Positions 33,421 through 43,500 of a stretch of 64,000 nucleotides of DNA are shown piece by piece; positions within the stretch are counted from its first letter, which is position 1; each line of letters starts with the position of its first letter. Position numbers and translations under genes: made by a program. The notes below the pieces were generated by a model. It saw nothing but the letters and a program-made list of their open reading frames with translations. It was not told the origin of the DNA and did no database searches. Source of the DNA: Rehmannia glutinosa (taxonomy: Eukaryota; Streptophyta; Magnoliopsida; Lamiales; Orobanchaceae); NCBI GenBank assembly GCA_016081115.2, contig CM071936.1, positions 89,147,943 through 89,211,942 of the forward strand, in the 5' to 3' direction.

Positions 33421-34268
33421 TGTTTGGCATATTTTTCGGATCTTAGGGGCATAACCAAAACTGTGGAGTTGTATTGAATATGATTATTTGTTTTCTTAAT
33501 TAATTCATGTTTTCTATTTTATGAATTCGAGTGCTTATTATTTAATTGCTTTTTATCTGATCTATAATTAGCATGTCATATTTGTTAGTACGAAATTTCG
33601 GACGATGAGTTCTAACAAAGATGAAAATCGAATTCAGACATGAAACATGTGTGACATGCGTGTTTGTGAGGAGTCATTCAATTCACAAATCTTTTTGGAG
33701 TTAATAAGAATTGTAATGATCCAAGAGGACTACAATCGTTATTAATCAACTGTTTAAATGAACTTAGGAATTGAACCCATGGAATTGCATGAATTGGTTT
33801 TGAAAACATTATTCGCAACTAATATTGAAGAAGCATGTTGATCAATGTTTGACATATTTTTCGGATCTTAGGGGCATAATCAAAACTGTGGAGTTGTATT
33901 AAATATGATTATTTGTTTTCTTAATTAATTCATGCTTTCTATTTTATGAATTTGTGTGCTTATTATTTAATTGCTTTTTATCTGATCAATAATTAGCATG
34001 TCATATTTGTTAGTACAAAATTTCGGACGATGAGTTCTAACAAAGGCGAAAATCGAATTTAGACATTAAACATGTGTGACGGGCGTGTTTGTGAGGAGTC
34101 ATTCAATTCACAAATCTTTTTGGAGTTAATAGGAATTGTAGTGATCCGAGAGGACTACAATCATTATTAATCAACTGTTTAAATGAACTTAGGAATTGAA
34201 CCCAAAGAATTGCATGAATTGGTTTTAAAACTTTATTCACATTTAATATTGAAGAAACATGTTGAGAT
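33421..34268 (+). repeat. 425-bp tandem duplication inside the family 1 LTR
   Basis: The module starting TGTTTGGCATATTTTTCGGA with TCTTAGGGGCATAA recurs at 33421 and 33846, and again at 54315 and 54740 in the other copy. The solo LTR near 20120 has it once. Confidence 0.85.
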
Positions 34269-34535
34269 TATGTGCCTAAGGTTGCTCCTAAAGATGTTGA
34301 AAATACTTGTGGGGTTAGCAAATTTATTTCTTTTTATTTTCTTTTATTTTCGATTTTTTTAGTTTAAATTACTTAATATTCGGTCGCTTCAATAAAATTG
34401 GAATACGATGTTATTATAGCCTAAGTTTTTTGAGATTCAATCCCTGAGGAATACGACATTGCTTGCCATTATCATATAAACTACACTGTACACTTGCAGT
34501 TGTATGAACAAAAATATTTTTGGCAAACAAGTTTT

Positions 34536-34553
34536 TGGCGCCGTTGCCGGGGA
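34536..34553 (+). other. primer binding site (tRNA-Asp type)
   Basis: TGGCGCCGTTGCCGGGGA, typical for Athila elements. Preceded by AACAAGTTTT. Confidence 0.85.
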
Positions 34554-34710
34554 TTGATTAGATTATATACTTAGATATAGTAATAAGTAGTTAAATCTTA
34601 ATTGAAGCATATTTTTTCTATTTTTTTTAAGATTTTCGAAATTAATTTCGAAATTATTTTTATTTTTTCTATTTGGTTTTAATATTATTTTTGTTTAGTG
34701 TAGATAGTGC

Positions 34711-36048
34711 ATGATCACGCGTTCTACATCGACCCAGCCAATTGCCATTGATTTGGAAATCGAAAAGACAGCTAAAAAACTAAGGAAAAGAGCCAAAGCA
34801 TGGCAGATGGGACCAATCCGAACGCAGTGGAAAATAGAAACAATGAAGAGCGCTTACCAGGGGCCGACGTCCTGGACGGAATTGTGGAAAGGCCCGCAAG
34901 AATGGGCAGTTAGGGATTACTTCCACCGGAGGTAAGCCAAACTTATGGGGGTGTGGCCCGTCTGCTGATCAATGCAAACAATTTTGAACTAAAACCGGCA
35001 TTGATCCAGATGGTGTCACAAAACTAATTTGGGGGTATAGCCGTTGAGGATCCAAACGCGCATCTGGCGCACTTTCTAGAAATTTTTGATATTGTTAAGA
35101 TGAATGGTGTCTCTGAGGATATTATTCGATGCCGCCTATTCTCATTCTCTCTGCGCGTTAAGGCTAAGGGATGGTTATGCTCTTTAACACCACCAGCCGC
35201 AAATTGGGCAGAACTAAGTCAGCGGTTTCTAGCCAAATACTTTCCCCGTAGTAAGATGCTGCAATTAAAATCTGAAATCGCTCAGTTTAGGCAATTAGAT
35301 GCTGAGCCGCTACATATAGTATGTGATAGATTCCGAGAATTGTTAAGGAAGTGCCCACAACACGAATATCCCGACTACCAATAGGTTCAGTACTTCTATA
35401 ATGGTTTGAGTGGCAATACAAGAACAATTATAGATGTTGCATCTGGAGGTGCACTGTTAGGGAAATATCCTAAGGAGGCATTAGAATTATTAGAGGAGAT
35501 GGCGAACAACAGTTACAAATGGCCATCCGAGAGGTCGACTGTCCGACGAGTGACAGAAGTTCAGGATAAGGAGGTCGCCATGCTCGCGAGCAGTATCCGT
35601 GCTAAATATGGCGACGCGATGCTGACAAGTGACTCCAAGAGATCCGATTGTTGTTGAAGATGAAGCAAACTTTGTGGGCAAACAAAAGATCTTCAACAAT
35701 AATTACGAAATAATCAGATACCCAACTACTATCATCCAGGGTTGCGAAACCATGAAAATTTCTCTTATGCTAACAATAAAAATGTTTTGCAGCCACCACA
35801 GGGGTATAACGTGGGTAATCAAGGCAGAGCGGATGTCCAATGAAAAGAAAGTATCTATTGAAGAGATGATATCCTCGTTTATCAGAGAGACATGGGCGAG
35901 ACTAAACAAAGATGAAGCCAAGATAGACAGTATAGAAGAACATGTCACTCAGCTAAACACGAACGTAAACGCAAGACTGAAATCTCTGGAAACACAAATA
36001 GCCCATATCGCAATTGTTGTGGGAGGCCAACATAAAAAGACAAATTAG
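34711..36048 (+). pseudogene. Athila-type Gag of element 1, frameshifted
   Basis: The start ATG at 34711 sits in TAGTGCATGATCACGCG, the same context as the gag start of element 2 (39292). The retrotransposon Gag domain (PF03732 type) is clear in the frame 35100-35384: GVSEDIIRCRLFSFSLRVKA, KGWLCSL, LSQRFLAKYFPRSKMLQLKS, then CDRFRELLRKCPQHEYPDYQ. It continues in a second frame (35406-35657, YNGLSGNTRTIIDVASGGALLG and ALELLEEMANNSYKW-like parts) and a third (35629-36048, ending with QLNTNVNARLKSLETQIAHI and AIVVGGQHKK). At least three frameshifts. Family role: particle shell protein. It ends at the point where homology to element 2 jumps over the whole of pol. Confidence 0.8.
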
Positions 36049-36378
36049 AAGCGTCTTCGAGATGAATCCACGGAAGCAATGCAACGCCATTCGTCTTATA
36101 GATGACATTGAGGGTTCACATTTTTCAAGTGACAAAGTTTAGCGATAGCGATTAAGAATCTGAAATCTGGCTGAAGACGTTAAACTCAACACTGTATGGG
36201 AGGCAACCCAATTTATTTCATATTTCCGTATATTTTTATCTACTTCAATTTTAATTTCAATTTTAGTTTCGATTTTTTTATTAACGTAATTTCTAGTTTA
36301 GTTTAGTTTTCTTGAGTTGTTGTGTAGGAGGCGTCACGGCAAACTCTCGGTTATCAAAACAAAAGTACGGAATCAATA
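36049..36378 (+). other. gag/post-pol junction of element 1 (pol missing)
   Basis: The gag tail (GCAATGCAACGCCATTCG, matching GCAAAGCTATTCGATC at 40681 in element 2) is followed after about 90 bases by GACGTTAAACTCAACACTGT and GGGAGGCAACCCAA, matching the post-pol region at 44918-44954 in element 2. Roughly 4.2 kb of protease, RT, RNase H and integrase is therefore absent in one step. The remainder to 36378 is T-rich noncoding. Confidence 0.8.
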
Positions 36379-36559
36379 TCACACGGGCGTGTGATATCAC
36401 ACCACCAGGTCGTGCGAGAGGCTGAGAAGCCCCAGCATCACACGGCCAGGCCGTGTGACCATCACACGGCCGTGTGATAGAGGCCAAACATCAAACCGCA
36501 GACAACCGCAAGCTGGGCCACATGGCCCGCCCGTATGATCTCACACGACCGTATGGCCC
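36379..36559 (+). promoter_or_regulatory. internal palindrome cluster of element 1
   Basis: Same motif type as in the family 1 LTR: TCACACGGGCGTGTGA (36379-36394), CACACGGCCAGGCCGTGTG and the perfect 18-base palindrome ATCACACGGCCGTGTGAT (36461-36478). It lies about 260 bases upstream of the ATHILA-type ORF. Confidence 0.8.
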
Positions 36560-36816
36560 AGAACCAGAAAACGGGCAGACATATTCCAACCCCTATTTTA
36601 ACCCCAAATTCTCATTTTTACTCCCACTTTCTCCTACACAAACCCTAACCCACAAAAATTCTCTCCCCAAATACTCAAACTACTTTCCAAATCGCTCCAA
36701 ATTCACCTCTAATCTCAAACCAAAATCACAAATCCTTCTCCGAGTTCTACACCGAGTTTGGAGGTACTTCAAGAATTCCCAAATTTCAGATTATTACTCT
36801 TCAAACCTTAAAATTC

Positions 36817-37600
36817 ATGGCTTCTAAGGATGAAAGAGGAGCTAGGAGGAATACGAGAAGAAGGAGGGAGCTGGCTCCGGAGCCCGAACCCAAGCCTCAA
36901 CCGATTTTCGACCCCGAGGAGCCTGAAGCTTCCAATGTCCACTTGCCAAATGAAACCCACCAGGCTAGATGGATGATACTCTACTTTCATCCATGGATTA
37001 ATACAAGGTACCCCGATGAACCAACTCTTATGAATTTAGGTTTATTGGAAGATTTTAGAGCTTTATGTGGAAGAATTGACTGGCGTGGTTTTCTAAATGG
37101 GTATTGGGCTACTTACTCTGTTATTACACTTGAATTTTTAAGTAGCTTTGAACTTGTGGTGCGAAAAAGAAATTTGATGGGAATTAGATTTCGCAATGAG
37201 CAAAGGGAACTAATAATTGAAGATTTAAATGAAATTTACAAAACACCGGCGTTTGCGGTGGAGGAGCACGAGGAATTCGATAAGGATAGGTTTTGGAAAA
37301 GGTTAACTGGGAAGCAAATTTATACGCCGGGCACTTCTAAGGCGTCTAGTATTCGCAACCCGGTATTTCGATATGTTCATCAAGTCTTGGCTGAAACCAT
37401 CTTTGCGAGGGAGGAGAGTAGAGAGACATTAAGGGTTGAGGAATTGTTTATTATTTGGTGTATGCCATCGGGGACTGAAGTGGTGCCAAATGACGGGGCT
37501 ATGATAGCCCGATAATTTGATAGGATTAGAAAAAGTGAGGGGTGGAATATGCATAGGGGGGATGATTACCCCTATTGATGAATATTCTAACATTAATTTG
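36817..37600 (+). pseudogene. ATHILA ORF-1-type protein in env position, element 1
   Basis: A 232-codon frame from ATG 36817 to 37515. It has an acidic, Arg-rich N-terminus (residues 1-45), then ALCGRIDWRGFLNGYWATYS, LEFLSSFELV, ELIIEDLNEIYKTPAF, RNPVFRYVHQVLAETIFARE and ELFIIWCMPSG. These align with the ORF at 45698-46618 of element 2 and with the ATHILA ORF-1 family. After a stop at 37515 the same protein continues in the next codons (GWNMH, MITPIDEYSN) until element 2 interrupts it at 37606. Function unproven; Athila elements carry such an ORF where an env-like gene is expected. It may have its own promoter (see the cluster at 36379). Confidence 0.75.
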
Positions 37601-37872
37601 GAAGGTGATAGGTGTGAGTTTTGCACATATTTTGAGGTATATTTCTGGTTTTAATGATGGGTAAACATGCATATACTCGCGTAAAATGTTACATATTCAC
37701 TCCTTGTGAAAAAGATATTACATTTTGCTTATTTTATAGGAATTTCATGATATTTGAAGCAAATTGAATACAATTACGAGCATAGCAAAGTGGAAACATG
37801 GAGAATTGAGTGAACATACAAAAAGTGAAGCCAAAATGAGCGAAAGATGAGCATATAAGGAAAATACAGGGA

Positions 37873-38124
37873 GCGCACGGGTTGGGCGTGCCTTAGGCAC
37901 CACCCGTGCACCCCTGAATGAAGAAAATTTGAGCTTCTGCATGGCGCACGGGTAGACCTTGCTTCGACGCACCACCCGTGCGCTCTACAGAGACTGGATG
38001 ATTTCAATGGGATGGCGCACGGGTAGCCCGTGCTCGACGCACCACCCGTGCGCGCTCTGAGAGACAGGATGATTTCAACGGGATGGCGCACGGGTAGCAG
38101 GTGCTTCGACGCACCACCCGTGCG
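37873..38124 (+). promoter_or_regulatory. family 2 palindrome array, 5' LTR
   Basis: Four long inverted repeats of the form GCGCACGGGT...ACCCGTGCGC with a short loop. The first is at 37873-37910. The next three begin at 37943, 38014 and 38085 with an exact 71-base period, the spacer being TACAGAGACTGGATGATTTC-like. The array ends about 50 bases before the TATA box. Confidence 0.88.
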
Positions 38125-38176
38125 TCTGCTTTGGAATCCCATGTCTATGACATTATGCCCTAAACTGAAAAGTGGG

Positions 38177-38185
38177 TATAAAAAG
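38177..38185 (+). promoter_or_regulatory. TATA box, family 2 LTR
   Basis: TATAAAAAG within GTGGGTATAAAAAGGCTTTT, repeated at 49064 in the 3' LTR. Confidence 0.75.
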
Positions 38186-39133
38186 GCTTTTGGGGGCACA
38201 CAAGGATATTCGGCATTTTTGGGATCTACAACACAAGACAAGGGTCTATTCTTGGAAGAAGACATCAAGGAGACAATCGGGTTGCATCGGAGCTTGAGGA
38301 ACGGAGATATATTGAGAGATTGTCGACTTTCCTAAGTTTTTCTTGCTTCTCTTTTAGTTTCAATCTTTCATTTTCATTTGTAATGGCTTTGAACAATTTG
38401 TTTATAAGTTGTTTAGAAATCATGTGTAGCTAAACTCTTCAGATTTCCGGGTTTTGGAAGTAGATTAATGAACTCTTGTTGGATGTTTTAATCTTAGTTG
38501 AAGTTATTATCTTGAAGCCTATTTGAGTATTTTGAGCTTATTCTTGTTTTATCACTTGATCAATGATTTAACTTGTTTTATATATTGATTCATAATTCGA
38601 GAGATGAGTTTCAATATTAGATCTTGAATTCTCGACACAAATATTTGCATGAATCGAGAGGTTTGTAAATATTTGTGAGGATATTTGATCTTATAAACTT
38701 TTGGGAGTTGAATGCTTCATGTTGAGTAGAGATGCTAGCATAAGTATTTCAATCCACGTTTTATATGCATCTCGAGAGGGAGGATGAAATAGCTTTGTGA
38801 TCGTCTTATAGGAATATTGATAATAATGTGGCTTGATTAAACCAGGATAACAAGAGGATTATTAATCGAAACCTTAACTTTCGTAAATCCATTTCATTAT
38901 CTTGATACTTCTATCATTTGTATTATCTTAATCTTGTGTTTTAGTGATTTAAATTGTCTTAATCTCAATACAACAATCATCCGATTTCGATCGTCTAAAT
39001 AAAAATAAGACTATCTTAGATCAATACTTAGCATATTAATTTATTAGTCTCCGTGGAAACGACCTTGCTTACTCTATTCTATAAACTACACCGTACACTT
39101 GCGGTGGAGCTAAAAAAATAAGCGAACAAGTTT

Positions 39134-39152
39134 TTGGCGCCGTTTCGGACTA
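39134..39152 (+). other. primer binding site of element 2 (tRNA-Asp type, altered)
   Basis: TTGGCGCCGTTTCGGACTA follows AACAAGTT. The core TGGCGCCGTT is kept; the following bases differ from the usual GCCGGGGA. Confidence 0.7.
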
Positions 39153-39291
39153 ATACAATTTTTGGTGCTAATATTGCGATAGATAAATTATTCTTAATTT
39201 AGACATTCTTTTTTTTTTTATTTTTTTATTTTGGTTTGACTTTAATTCTACATTATTTGACTTGTTTCTTTTAGTTTGGTCCGGGTAGTGC

Positions 39292-40790
39292 ATGAACACG
39301 CGCTCTACAGGCGGGGGACTTAATACCGCTCATCTTGGAAGTTGAGGCTTTCGCGAGGAGAATCGGTCTACTACTAGACGGGCTAAAAGACAACAAAATC
39401 GATAATGGGGGATTTAGAAAATGAGTTACCAACACCAGGGTAACAACGGGGTTAACGAGTTCAGATGCGCAGGTTCAATGACAAGCTATCCGTGATTACT
39501 TTCGACCACAAACGAATCGTAATTACGGTGGCATTGCTCATATTCCGATAAATGCCAATAATTTTGAGCTTAAACCGCACCGATAAACATGGTACAAAGA
39601 ATCGGTTTGGGGTTTCGCAATCAAGATCTAATTCTCACCTTGCACATTTCGTCCAAATATGCAACACAATAAAAATGAATGGCATTTCGGATGATGCCAT
39701 AAGATTGCGCTATTCCCTTTCTCTTTGAGGGATAAGGCGAGAAATTGGTTGGGTACTTTGACGCAAGGAAGTGTGAGCACATGGGACGATTTGAGCAAAA
39801 GTTCTTGTTTAAATTCTTTCCACCAAGCAAAACTTTGCGGCTCAAAAGTGAGATCACTCAATTCCGACGGTTTGACTCACGAGCCTTTGTATGCGAGGCT
39901 TGGGAACGATTTAGGGATTTGTTAAGAAGATGTCCACAACACGGCTTTGGGAGGATCACATGATTATGTTTCTTCTACAATGGTTTAATGGGGCAAACGA
40001 GGGCCTTTGTTGATCTTGCTTGTGGGAGGAGCATTGTTGGCTAGGTTCCCACAAGATGCTTTAAATCTTCTTGAAGAAATGACTATGAGCGATTAGCGGT
40101 GGTCATCGAAAGATCCAATGTACAACGAGTAGCGAAATATCGGATTCGGACCCAATTAAGTCATTGACGGCACAAGTGGCGGCATTGACAACCCAATTGA
40201 GTGTTCTTACGAAAGGGCAAAAGCAAGCATGAACACGGGTAGTGAAGCTCTTCTATATCCGATGGATGAGGTAAATTATGTGAATAACCGGAATTTCAAC
40301 AATTTTTGAGCAATTCAAATCCAACACACTACCATCGGGATTGAGAAACCATGAAAATTTTTCCTATGCCAATACAAAGAATGTGTTGCAACCACCAGGG
40401 GTTTAATACGTCAAATGGGGGTGCTAATGTGGAAGGCAAATCATCTTTGGAAGATGCACTCACCTCATTCATAAATCAATCAAACGCATTCATGAGTGAC
40501 ACGCGGGAGTCGCCGCTAGGCAAGATTCAAGGTTGGATAAAGTGGAGCTACAAATGACTCAAATGACAAGTTCGATGAAGAGTCTTGAAACTCAAGTGGG
40601 CCAATTGGCTACTATTGTGGGTGGACAACATCAAAGGGGTCAATTTTCGAGTAAAACGGAAGTTAATCCTAAAGAACAATGCAAAGCTATTCGATCACGG
40701 AGTGGTACGGAATATGATGGGCCTAAAGAAAAATCTGGAAATCCGAAAATTTGGAGGAAGCATCTAAGTCGGGAGACGTTGAATTGGTGA
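39292..40790 (+). pseudogene. Athila-type Gag of element 2, frameshifted
   Basis: ATG at 39292 in TAGTGCATGAACACGCGCTC. The Gag domain is split over frames: MNGISDDAIRLR (near 39676), then RDKARNWLGTLTQGSVSTWD (39725 frame), KFLFKFFPPSKTLRLKSEIT (39745 frame) and WERFRDLLRRCPQHGF. Later parts: NLLEEM-like near 40065, SLEDALTSFINQSNAFMSDT (40351 frame) and MKSLETQVGQLATIVGGQHQ (40533 frame). This matches gag of element 1 block by block. Family role: particle shell. At least five frameshifts, some only one or two bases, so sequencing error in part is possible. Confidence 0.8.
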
Positions 40791-41770
40791 TGAAAGATGG
40801 TGTTGAAGTAAATGGGGAAAAAGAGACAAGAGGAGGAACAAGCGGTGAGAAGCTTAAATCATCATCTAACTCTAATATATCTAACTTACCTATCTCTCTT
40901 CCCTTTCCTCAAAGATTTCAAAAGAAAAAGCTTGATGATCAATTTGCAAAATTCCTTGATATATTTAAGAAATTGCACATTAACATTCCTTTTGCAGACG
41001 CATTAGAGCAAATGCCAAATTACGCGAAATTTCTTAAGGATGTTATGACAAAGAAGAGGAAGATGACAAGCTTTGAAACAGTGAATCTGACGGAAGAATG
41101 TAGCGCAGTCATTCAAAGGAAGTTGCCACAAAAACTGAAAGATCCGGGGAGTTTCACTATCCCTTATGCCATTGGTGGTAACTACTTTAATAAAGCGTTG
41201 TGTGATTTGGGGGCAAGTATTAATTTGATGCCTTTGTCCATTTTCAGGAAGCTCGGACTAGGACAAGCAAAGCCAACCACGGTTACATTGCAACTTGCGG
41301 ACCGGTCACTTACATATCCAAATGGAATCATAGAAGACGTGCTGGTAAAAGTAGATAAATTTATATTCCCTGTGGACTTCTTGGTTCTTAATATGGAAAG
41401 AGATCGTGACGTTCCACTGATACTTGGACGTCCATTTCTTGCCACTGGTAAAGCCTTAATAGACGTACAAAAAAGAGAGCTCACTTTACGTGTTAATGAT
41501 GAGCACATTTTATTTTCTATATATAAGGCAATGAAATTTCTTGATACGGTGGAGAATTGTAATTTTTTGGATATAGTTAGTTCATGCATTAAGGATTATG
41601 TTGATCATACATTGTCTACAGACGATTTGGAATTTGGTCTAACCCACTCGTGCTCAATGTCGAGTGTTGTACTTGATTTTGATAACCAAGATTTACGACT
41701 ATGTTTGTGCCTTAGATCATACGGGAACTACCTAAGAGCGCAAGAGGCGAGAACGCAAAGTCATAAATAA
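40751..41770 (+). CDS. Athila-type Gag C-terminus and aspartic protease
   Basis: An intact frame of 339 codons. The N-terminal ~75 residues are Lys/Glu/Ser-rich linker. SLPFPQRFQKKKLDDQFAKF starts the conserved Athila block before the protease (residues ~48-67). The retropepsin motif is LCDLGASINLMPLSIFRKLG, with Asp in D-L-G-A-S replacing the usual D-T/S-G, as is normal in Athila. It is followed by LQLADRSLTYPNGIIEDVLV and VPLILGRPFLATGKALIDVQ (flap and ILG-R motifs). Family role: cleavage of the polyprotein. The ATG at 40751 is only the first Met after a frame change from gag. It ends in a stop just before a palindrome cluster. Confidence 0.85.
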   Translation: MEEASKSGDVELVMKDGVEVNGEKETRGGTSGEKLKSSSNSNISNLPISLPFPQRFQKKKLDDQFAKFLDIFKKLHINIPFADALEQMPNYAKFLKDVMTKKRKMTSFETVNLTEECSAVIQRKLPQKLKDPGSFTIPYAIGGNYFNKALCDLGASINLMPLSIFRKLGLGQAKPTTVTLQLADRSLTYPNGIIEDVLVKVDKFIFPVDFLVLNMERDRDVPLILGRPFLATGKALIDVQKRELTLRVNDEHILFSIYKAMKFLDTVENCNFLDIVSSCIKDYVDHTLSTDDLEFGLTHSCSMSSVVLDFDNQDLRLCLCLRSYGNYLRAQEARTQSHK

Positions 41771-41790
41771 GGAGCCAAACTTGCAGAAAT

Positions 41791-41972
41791 GCACGACCCA
41801 TGCGTCCACACACGGGCAACCCGTGCGTGATGCAGATGGAATAGTTGAGGTCTCAAGCGCACACGGCGCGCGGGCGTGTGCGAGCACGGCAACCTCATGC
41901 GCAATCTTTGAAGAGAAGATCGAAACAGGGGATCACGCACGACTCGGCGGAGCATAGGGCAACCCGTGCGTG
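41791..41972 (+). promoter_or_regulatory. internal palindrome cluster between protease and RT of element 2
   Basis: GC-rich, with CACACGGGCAACCCGTGCGTG, GCACACGGCGCGCGGGCGTG and GATCACGCACGACTCGGCGG followed by GGGCAACCCGTGCGTGA. It is related to the LTR motif (CACGGGT...ACCCGTG) but degenerate. The protease frame stops just before it, and the RT frame opens inside its end (41966). Confidence 0.65.
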
Positions 41973-43500
41973 ACCCTAAAATAGCAACGTCGACTCCGGA
42001 ACTCAAGCAATTACCTGAACACCTTAAATATGCATTTCTTGGGGCGAATAACGCAAATCCGGTAATTGTTTCATCTCTTCTCACTCCTACTCAACTTGAT
42101 AAACTGTTAAGGGTTTTACGAAAACATAAGTCGGCACTAGGATGGTCTATAACTGATTTAAAAGGCATAAGTCCATCCGTTGTGATGCATAAAATTCGGA
42201 TGGAAGATGTTTATAAACCATCAGTGCAAAACCAAAGACGACTAAACCCTATCATGCAAGATGTAGTTAGGAAGGAAGTGTTAAAATGGTTGGATGCCGG
42301 GATCATTTATGCTATATCTGATAGTTCATGGGTAAGTCCGGTACAAGTGGTGCCGAAAAAAGGGGGGATAACAGTAGTGAAAAATGAGAATGAAGAACTG
42401 ATTGCTACTAGAATCGTTACAGGGTGGCGAATTTGCATTGATTATCGAAAATTAAATGATGCCACTCGAAAAGATCATTTTCCTCTTCCCTTTATAGATA
42501 TGATGTTGGATCGTTTTGCATGTTATGATTATTATTGCTTTAGATGGTTATTCAGGGTACAATCAAATCATGATTGCGCCGGAAGACCAGGAGAAAACAA
42601 CATTTACATGTCCTTATGCAACATTTGCATTTCGTCGCATGCCATTTGGTTTATGTAATGCGCCTGCCACTTTCCAACGTTGTATGATGGCTATATTTCA
42701 CGATCTTATTGAAAACGTTATGGAGGTGTTTATGGATGATTTCTCTGTGTTTGGTGATTCTTTTGATAATTGTCTTCACAATCTTTCCCTAGTCTTGCAG
42801 CGACGTGAAGAGACCAATCTAGTACTAAATTGGGAAAAGTGCCATTTTATGGTATGCGATGGCATTGTAATTGGTCATCGAGTTTCTTCTGCAGGTTTGG
42901 AAGTAGATCGGGCAAAGATTGTAGCGATCGAGAAATTACCACCTCCTACAAACGAAAAAGCTATTCGGAGCTTCTTGGGCCGCATAGGATTCTATAGAAG
43001 GTTTATCCGTGACTTTTCTAAAATTTCTAAGCCTTTGAGCCAATTGCTAGAAAAAGATCCCGCTTTCAATTTTTCCAATGATTGTTTGCGGGCGTTTGAA
43101 ACGTTGAAGAAGGCATTGGTGACCGCACCTATTCTTGTCGCCCCGGATTGGAGCCAACCGTTTGAATTAATGTGTGATGCGAGCGATTTTGCGGTAGGGG
43201 TTGTTCTCGGTAAAAAGAGGGAAAAGTTGTTTAGATCCATCTACTATGCTAGTAGAAGCCGGGCGAGTGCTCAACAAAATTACACCACTGCGAGAAGGAG
43301 ATGTTGACGATTGTCTTCGCATTTGATAAATTTCGATCATACTTGATTGAACGAAACGATTGTTCACACCGACCATGCGGCTATCAAATATATTTTTGAT
43401 AAGAAGGATGCGAAACCAAGGTTGATTAGGTGGATCCTATTATTGCAAAGAGTTCGATGTGGAAATCGGGACCTAGGAAGGGATGTGAGAATGTGGTAGC
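41966..43500 (+). pseudogene. Athila-type reverse transcriptase and RNase H of element 2
   Basis: Frame 41966-42658 holds the RT N-terminal half: LRVLRKHKSALGWSITDLKG, VRKEVLKWLDAGIIYAISDS, SWVSPVQVVPKKGG and WRICIDYRKLNDATRKDHFP. A single frame change near 42535 moves reading to the 42516-43307 frame: DGYSGYNQIMIAPEDQEKTT, MPFGLCNAPATFQRCMMAIF, the catalytic FMDD box in EVFMDDFSVFG, KCHFMV, and FLGRIGFYRRFIRDFSKISK. RNase H begins at PFELMCDASDFAVGVVLG and is broken after 43300, then continues as SYLIERNDCSHRPCG-like (HTDH region) and VADHLSRIE near 43500. A nearly intact pol: only two or three frameshifts separate it from an open frame. Confidence 0.9.

Larger units (their letters stand above)
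31711..34529 (+). repeat. left copy of a ~2.8-kb duplicated block (flank plus LTR)
   Basis: From ATAAAACCATTAATAAATGG onward this matches 52606-55445 through the end of element E, the start of the next element, and the whole family 1 LTR. Ordinary LTR pairs share only the LTR; here about 860 bases of left flank are shared as well. Confidence 0.9.
32572..34529 (+). repeat. family 1 LTR (5' LTR of element 1)
   Basis: Begins TGATTTATGATATGTGTAAA and ends TTTTTGGCAAACA, followed by AG and the PBS. It contains the palindrome cluster 32817-33066, a TATA box at 33138 and a 425-bp internal tandem duplication. Confidence 0.88.
37606..39128 (+). repeat. 5' LTR of element 2 (family 2)
   Basis: Begins TGATAGGTGTGAGTTTTGCA and ends AATAAGCGAACA. 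It holds the palindrome cluster 37873-38124 and a TATA box at 38177. Confidence 0.92.

Noticed and set aside
37774..38268. 164-codon minus-strand ORF with repeated HGWCV/ARTGGAS-like words
   Set aside because: It is the antisense of the 71-base palindrome array in the family 2 LTR. The period of 71 is not a multiple of three, so the repeats appear in different frames; no coding signal.
40585..40767. Alternative frame overlapping gag of element 2
   Set aside because: A shadow of the frame 40533-40790, which carries the conserved Gag tail.
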